Assembly (NCBI GenBank): GCA_016303195.1
Contig: JAEDMD010000060.1
Coordinates: 1-10,147 of the forward strand
From: Oscillospiraceae bacterium
GTDB taxonomy: Bacteria; Bacillota; Clostridia; Oscillospirales; Ruminococcaceae
Length of the DNA stretch: 10,147 nt
Direction of reading: 5' to 3'
Program-made: the position numbers and the translations under genes
In this document: one piece after another, positions 7,462 to 10,147 of the stretch
Position numbering within the stretch: the stretch's first letter is position 1
How the letters are laid out: each line of letters opens with the position of its first letter
Notes under the pieces: model-generated
What the model saw: the letters and a program-made list of their open reading frames with translations, nothing else
Told to the model about the DNA's origin: nothing
Database searches by the model: none

Positions 7462-7490
7462 ACAGAAAAGGCGGACATTTCGTCCGCCTT
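7462..7490 (-). terminator. Rho-independent terminator of the phosphohexomutase gene
   Basis: The minus strand reads AAGGCGGAC, loop GAAAT, GTCCGCCTT, then TTCTGTTT. The stem is 9 bp (7468-7476 with 7482-7490) and starts four bases after the mutase stop codon. The T tail is interrupted by CTG and runs straight into the next promoter. Confidence 0.88.
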
Positions 7491-7494
7491 GTGA

Positions 7495-9210
7495 TTATTT
7501 CATGCTCTTTGTAAAATCAGCGTAGATCTTCTGCTCAATGACCTCAGCAGCAGCACGGTCAGCAGCCCTTGCTGTGATGTAAGTCTTGATCTTTGGCTCT
7601 GTACCTGATGGACGAATTATAGCCTTGCATCCGTTCTCCAGATAGAAAGCAAGAACATTTGACTTTGGCAGAGTAAGCTCAGTTACCTCACCTGTGAGGA
7701 TGTTCTTTGCAGTGCTTGCCTTGTAGTCCTCGAAACGCTCTACCTTCAGACCGCCGATCTCAGCAGGATGTGAAGTGCGAAGCTCAGTCATGATCTCGTT
7801 CATTCTGTTCATGCCTGCTGCGCCCTCGAACTCAAAGCTGTAAAGAGTCTGGAGGAACATACCGTACTTCTTGTACATATTCTCACGAGCCTGCATGAGA
7901 GTGATGCCCTGTGTGCGGTAGTATGCAGCCATTTCGCAGATAAGCATAGAAGCGTTTACAGCATCCTTGTCACGCACATAGCCGCCTGAGAGATAGCCGT
8001 AGCTTTCCTCAAATCCGAAGATATAGCGGTTTTCCTCGCCTTTAGACTCAAGGAGACCGATCTGCTCGCCGATAAACTTGAAGCCTGTGAGAACTTCGAT
8101 GATCTCAACGCCGTAATCCTTAGCGATGAGGTTTACGATATCAGTTGTAACGATGGTCTTGACAGCGACAGGATCCTTTGGCATTGTGCCCTTCTTGGTT
8201 CTCTGACCGCAGATGTATTCCAGAAGCATTGCACCGACTTCGTTGCCTGTAAACAGAGCAAATCCGCCATTGCCGTCAGGAACTGCGATACCTACACGGT
8301 CACAGTCGGGGTCGGTTGCAAGAAGAAGATCGGGCTGAACCTTGTTGCAGTAATCAAGACCGACTTTGAGAGCTTCATGGATCTCAGGGTTCGGGTATGG
8401 GCAGGTCGTGAAGTTGCCGTCAGGATTTTCCTGTTCCTTGACAACAGTAACGTCTGTGATGCCGATGCGCTTGAGGATCTCACGAACAGGCTTGTTTCCT
8501 GTGCCGTTGAGCGGAGTATAAACCACTTTGAGACCGCTTGAAGCGCAGAGATCGGTGTTGATGCCCTCAGCGAGAACATTCTTGTAGAAGTCCTCGATAA
8601 CGTCATCACCGATGTAGGAAATATTTCCCTTAGCAACTTCCTCGTCGAAAGAAGAAGTCTTGACGCCGTTGAAAATATCGAGAGAATTGATTTTTTCAAT
8701 GATTATCTCAGCACCTCTGAGAGTGATCTGACAGCCGTCCTCGCCGTAAGCCTTGTATCCGTTGTACTTAGCAGGGTTATGGCTTGCAGTTACCATGATA
8801 CCGCCCTGGCATTTAAGCGCACGAACAGCGAAAGAAAGGCAAGGAGTAGGCATAAGCTCCTTGTAGATATGTACCTTTATACCGTTAGCAGCGAAAACCT
8901 CAGCAGCAGCCTTTGAGAAAACGTCAGACTTGATACGGCTGTCATAGGAAATTGCAACGCTGGGGTTCTTGTATTCCTGATTGAGGTAGTCAGCGAAGCC
9001 CTGTGTAGCTCGTCTGACGGTGTAGATATTCATACGGTTGGTTCCTGCACCGATCACACCTCTGAGACCGCCTGTACCGAACTCAAGGTCACGGTAGAAC
9101 CTGTCTGATATAGCCTCATTATCCCCCTTGATCTGTGCAAGTTCCTGCTGAAGATCGGGATCTTCCTTTGCATTTTCGCACCAGAGGCTATAAAGTTCCA
9201 TTTCGTTCAT
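7495..9210 (-). CDS. pgcA: Alpha-D-phosphohexomutase (phosphoglucomutase/phosphomannomutase, PgcA-like)
   Basis: Cytoplasmic enzyme of the alpha-D-phosphohexomutase superfamily that interconverts 1- and 6-phosphates of hexoses; relatives of this length act mainly on glucose phosphate and feed UDP-glucose, glycogen and wall polymers. 571 residues from the ATG at 9210. Motifs in order: FGTGGLRG near 44-51, the catalytic phosphoserine loop TASHNP (141-146, S143), the metal-binding loop DPDCDR (300-305), the sugar-specificity loop GFEESYG (399-405), and the phosphate-binding loop RPSGTEPK (533-540). The open frame continues 11 codons upstream to 9243, but the ATG at 9210 has GGAGGT seven bases before it and matches family N-termini. 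The gene is monocistronic by its signals, with its own promoter and a terminator four bases after the stop. The length and motif set resemble Bacillus PgcA; the sugar preference is inferred, and phosphopentomutase is less likely. Confidence 0.93.
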   Translation of the reverse strand: MNEMELYSLWCENAKEDPDLQQELAQIKGDNEAISDRFYRDLEFGTGGLRGVIGAGTNRMNIYTVRRATQGFADYLNQEYKNPSVAISYDSRIKSDVFSKAAAEVFAANGIKVHIYKELMPTPCLSFAVRALKCQGGIMVTASHNPAKYNGYKAYGEDGCQITLRGAEIIIEKINSLDIFNGVKTSSFDEEVAKGNISYIGDDVIEDFYKNVLAEGINTDLCASSGLKVVYTPLNGTGNKPVREILKRIGITDVTVVKEQENPDGNFTTCPYPNPEIHEALKVGLDYCNKVQPDLLLATDPDCDRVGIAVPDGNGGFALFTGNEVGAMLLEYICGQRTKKGTMPKDPVAVKTIVTTDIVNLIAKDYGVEIIEVLTGFKFIGEQIGLLESKGEENRYIFGFEESYGYLSGGYVRDKDAVNASMLICEMAAYYRTQGITLMQARENMYKKYGMFLQTLYSFEFEGAAGMNRMNEIMTELRTSHPAEIGGLKVERFEDYKASTAKNILTGEVTELTLPKSNVLAFYLENGCKAIIRPSGTEPKIKTYITARAADRAAAEVIEQKIYADFTKSMK

Positions 9211-9241
9211 AAAAAATACCTCCCAAATCCAATATATGACC

Positions 9242-9270
9242 ATTATAACATATTTTTCCGACTTTGAAAA
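9242..9270 (-). promoter_or_regulatory. Probable extended -10 promoter of the phosphohexomutase gene
   Basis: TATAAT at 9242-9247 is preceded by TGT (extended -10). The -35 candidate TTTTCA at 9265-9270 matches four of six positions with a 17-bp spacer. The predicted start near 9235 gives a leader of about 25 nt that includes the GGGAGG ribosome binding site. Confidence 0.75.
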
Positions 9271-9273
9271 GTC
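9260..9273. repeat. 14-bp inverted repeat overlapping the mutase -35 box
   Basis: GACTTT, two central bases and AAAGTC form perfect 6-bp arms across the -35 region of the mutase promoter. It could be an operator half-site pair for a dimeric regulator, but it is short and the area is AT-rich, so chance is possible. Confidence 0.35.
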
Positions 9274-9506
9274 CCTTTTCGGCTTTGTAACAAATTTTTA
9301 TATTTTAATAAATTGAAAAATGCGGATAAACGGCAGTATTCTGCGATTTTTGAAGTTGGTCAGTTTTGGTACTAATAGTCAGGAGGTCAAAAATTGCGGA
9401 AAAATTTTTCAGCAGTTGTCATTTATTTGCTTTGAAATGTTATAGATTTATAAGAAAAATGCTGTTTTTGCTCCAAAATAACTATCGGTCAGTTTTATTA
9501 GTATAG
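9274..9506. other. AT-rich intergenic stretch without a convincing gene
   Basis: This is the larger part of the 335-bp gap between the DUF3592-like gene and the mutase gene. It holds a 10-bp direct repeat (9358-9367 and 9487-9496), a 12-bp palindrome GAAAAATTTTTC at 9399-9410, and on the plus strand an AGGAGG at 9381-9386 with a TTG seven bases later that opens only 13 codons (9394-9435). I see no clear promoter for that frame and no strong RNA structure. It may be non-functional spacer or a decayed gene. Confidence 0.5.
9358..9496. repeat. Direct repeat pair GGTCAGTTTT, 129 bp apart
   Basis: GGTCAGTTTT occurs at 9358-9367 and again at 9487-9496 in the same orientation, each followed within a few bases by a TAATAG- or TTAGTA-like run. 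The copies could be protein-binding sites or relics of an insertion; ten bases in AT-rich DNA is weak evidence. Confidence 0.3.
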
Positions 9507-9535
9507 AAAAAAGCCACGGCAAATGCTGTGGCTTT
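9507..9535 (-). terminator. Rho-independent terminator of the DUF3592-like gene
   Basis: The minus strand reads AAAGCCACAGC, loop ATTT, GCCGTGGCTTT, with an 11-bp stem containing one A-C/G-U type imperfection, followed by a run of T to 9507 (six in all). It starts about 10 bp after the stop codon at 9546. Confidence 0.9.
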
Positions 9536-9545
9536 GATGCGGCTT

Positions 9546-10049
9546 TTAGCTGTGAGTTTTTATGTAAACTGCGATAGGGACTGCTTCAAAAATGAGTCCG
9601 ATAATACTCATCAGAAGTGCAACTGAAAGGTCGCTGAAAATTATTATGATATTTTCGGGAGAGTTTCGGTCTACCTTAATTTTTATCCTGTCACCCTTCT
9701 TCCATTTGTGTATACTGAAAGAAACGTGTATCTCCTGCGTGTATGGTTTATTTTTGTATTCGTAACTGATAATGTAATAGTCATAACTGCCGTTTGAATG
9801 CTGGAATTCCTTTATATCGGTGATCTCGGCAGTGGTGATGTAAAAATTATTTCTATTACTTATTGCGTTTATCAGCAGTTTTATGCTCCTGTTGAAGAAG
9901 ATGTAACCAATGCTGAGTAACCACACAATAAGAACGATCAACGATGGCACTTTGATGAGCTTATAATCTTCCGCTATTCTGTAAATAAGTGCAGCGATCA
10001 GCATAAATCCCATGACTGCTATCTCTGCGTTGGTGAATTTTTTATACAT
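9546..10049 (-). CDS. Small membrane protein, DUF3592-like
   Basis: 167 residues from the ATG at 10049, which has AGAGGA a few bases upstream. The frame is open back to an ATG at 10112, but that stretch runs through a terminator hairpin and has no ribosome binding site. Topology by eye: two spans at about 8-25 and 35-53, a soluble beta-rich domain at about 65-137, and a final span at about 141-162. The soluble part has the DUF3592-type pattern: several tyrosines (YDYYIISYEYKNKPYTQEI), then WKKGDRIKIKVDRNSPENI, where GD and a late N-x-P/P-E-N turn are typical. The function of this family is not established. The gene is by eye more AT-rich than the housekeeping genes, and it is bounded by two hairpin terminators, which suggests a single-gene accessory unit. 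The family call is moderate; that it is a real membrane protein is likely. Confidence 0.72.
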   Translation of the reverse strand: MYKKFTNAEIAVMGFMLIAALIYRIAEDYKLIKVPSLIVLIVWLLSIGYIFFNRSIKLLINAISNRNNFYITTAEITDIKEFQHSNGSYDYYIISYEYKNKPYTQEIHVSFSIHKWKKGDRIKIKVDRNSPENIIIIFSDLSVALLMSIIGLIFEAVPIAVYIKTHS

Positions 10050-10068
10050 AAGTTCCTCTGTTGTATGT

Positions 10069-10091
10069 AAAAACCGCAGCATTTGCTGCGG
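10069..10091 (-). terminator. Hairpin terminator upstream of the DUF3592-like gene
   Basis: The minus strand has CCGCAGC, loop AAAT, GCTGCGG, then TTTTT. This 7-bp GC-rich stem is followed directly by a T run, as expected for the end of a transcript entering from beyond the right edge. It lies only 19 bp before the DUF3592-like start codon, so it could also act as a leader attenuator for that gene. Confidence 0.8.
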
Positions 10092-10126
10092 CCAGCTTGT
10101 CGAAAAAGTCATATTTTATTAAGGGG

Positions 10127-10147
10127 ACGCCCTCTCGTGCAGGGCGT
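10127..10147. repeat. GC-rich hairpin at the right window edge
   Basis: ACGCCCT (10127-10133) and AGGGCGT (10141-10147) form a perfect 7-bp stem around a 7-nt loop. GGGG at 10123-10126 could extend the stem if CCCC follows beyond the window. No T tail is visible on the minus strand; the plus-strand side is cut off. It may be a second terminator or an intergenic repeat element. Confidence 0.5.

Noticed and set aside
9211..9243. 11-codon N-terminal extension of the phosphohexomutase
   Set aside because: The upstream ATG overlaps the -10 box and lies upstream of the expected transcription start; the ATG at 9210 has an ideal ribosome binding site.
10050..10112. 21-codon N-terminal extension of the DUF3592-like protein
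   Set aside because: It would be translated through a terminator hairpin and T run and has no ribosome binding site; the ATG at 10049 has one.
1..10147. CRISPR array, tRNA, rRNA, transposase, or phage/defence gene
   Set aside because: No regularly spaced repeats, cloverleaf-like or rRNA sequence, or recognisable transposase, integrase or defence motifs were seen on either strand.

Overview
The window looks like chromosomal DNA of a Gram-positive Firmicute, most likely a Ruminococcus-like member of the Oscillospiraceae. This is inferred from moderate GC content, strong AGGAGG ribosome binding sites, several GTG starts, SigA-type TTGACA/TATAAT promoters, a lipoprotein with a long Thr/Ala/Glu/Pro linker, and the gene families present. 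No species can be named from the sequence alone. Every recognised gene is on the minus strand, so transcription runs from high to low coordinates.

In transcription order: (1) A small membrane protein of DUF3592 type (9546-10049) lies between two hairpin terminators that share a 13-bp core in inverted orientation. (2) A 335-bp AT-rich gap follows, holding one of those terminators, a short direct repeat and the promoter of the next gene. (3) A phosphoglucomutase/phosphomannomutase (7495-9210) ends in a hairpin terminator. (4) Directly after it, a full-consensus extended -10 promoter drives a 552-residue multi-pass membrane protein of DUF6311/GT-C type (5742-7400). (5) Ribosomal protein L31 (5402-5605) has a perfect-consensus promoter, a roughly 80-nt leader able to form a stem-loop, and its own terminator. 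(6) A tight run of yigZ, a lipoprotein gene, a dNTP triphosphohydrolase (dgt family), dnaG and rpoD (sigA) follows. The rpoD gene runs off the left edge before region 4.

The last run contains the conserved primase/sigma pair of the 'macromolecular synthesis' operon. A dNTP hydrolase sits directly upstream, so functions for dNTP pool, primer synthesis and housekeeping transcription are cotranscribed. The junctions dgt/dnaG and dnaG/rpoD have the same design: the upstream TAG stop is the first three bases of TAGGAGG, the Shine-Dalgarno sequence of the next gene.

Most of the window is housekeeping, and I see no defence island, CRISPR array, tRNA, rRNA or intact mobile element. The parts most worth a second look are the L31 leader hairpin, the strongly promoted DUF6311 protein, the uncharacterised lipoprotein inside the replication/transcription operon, the SD-less yigZ start just past a terminator, and the DUF3592-like gene with its matched flanking hairpins.
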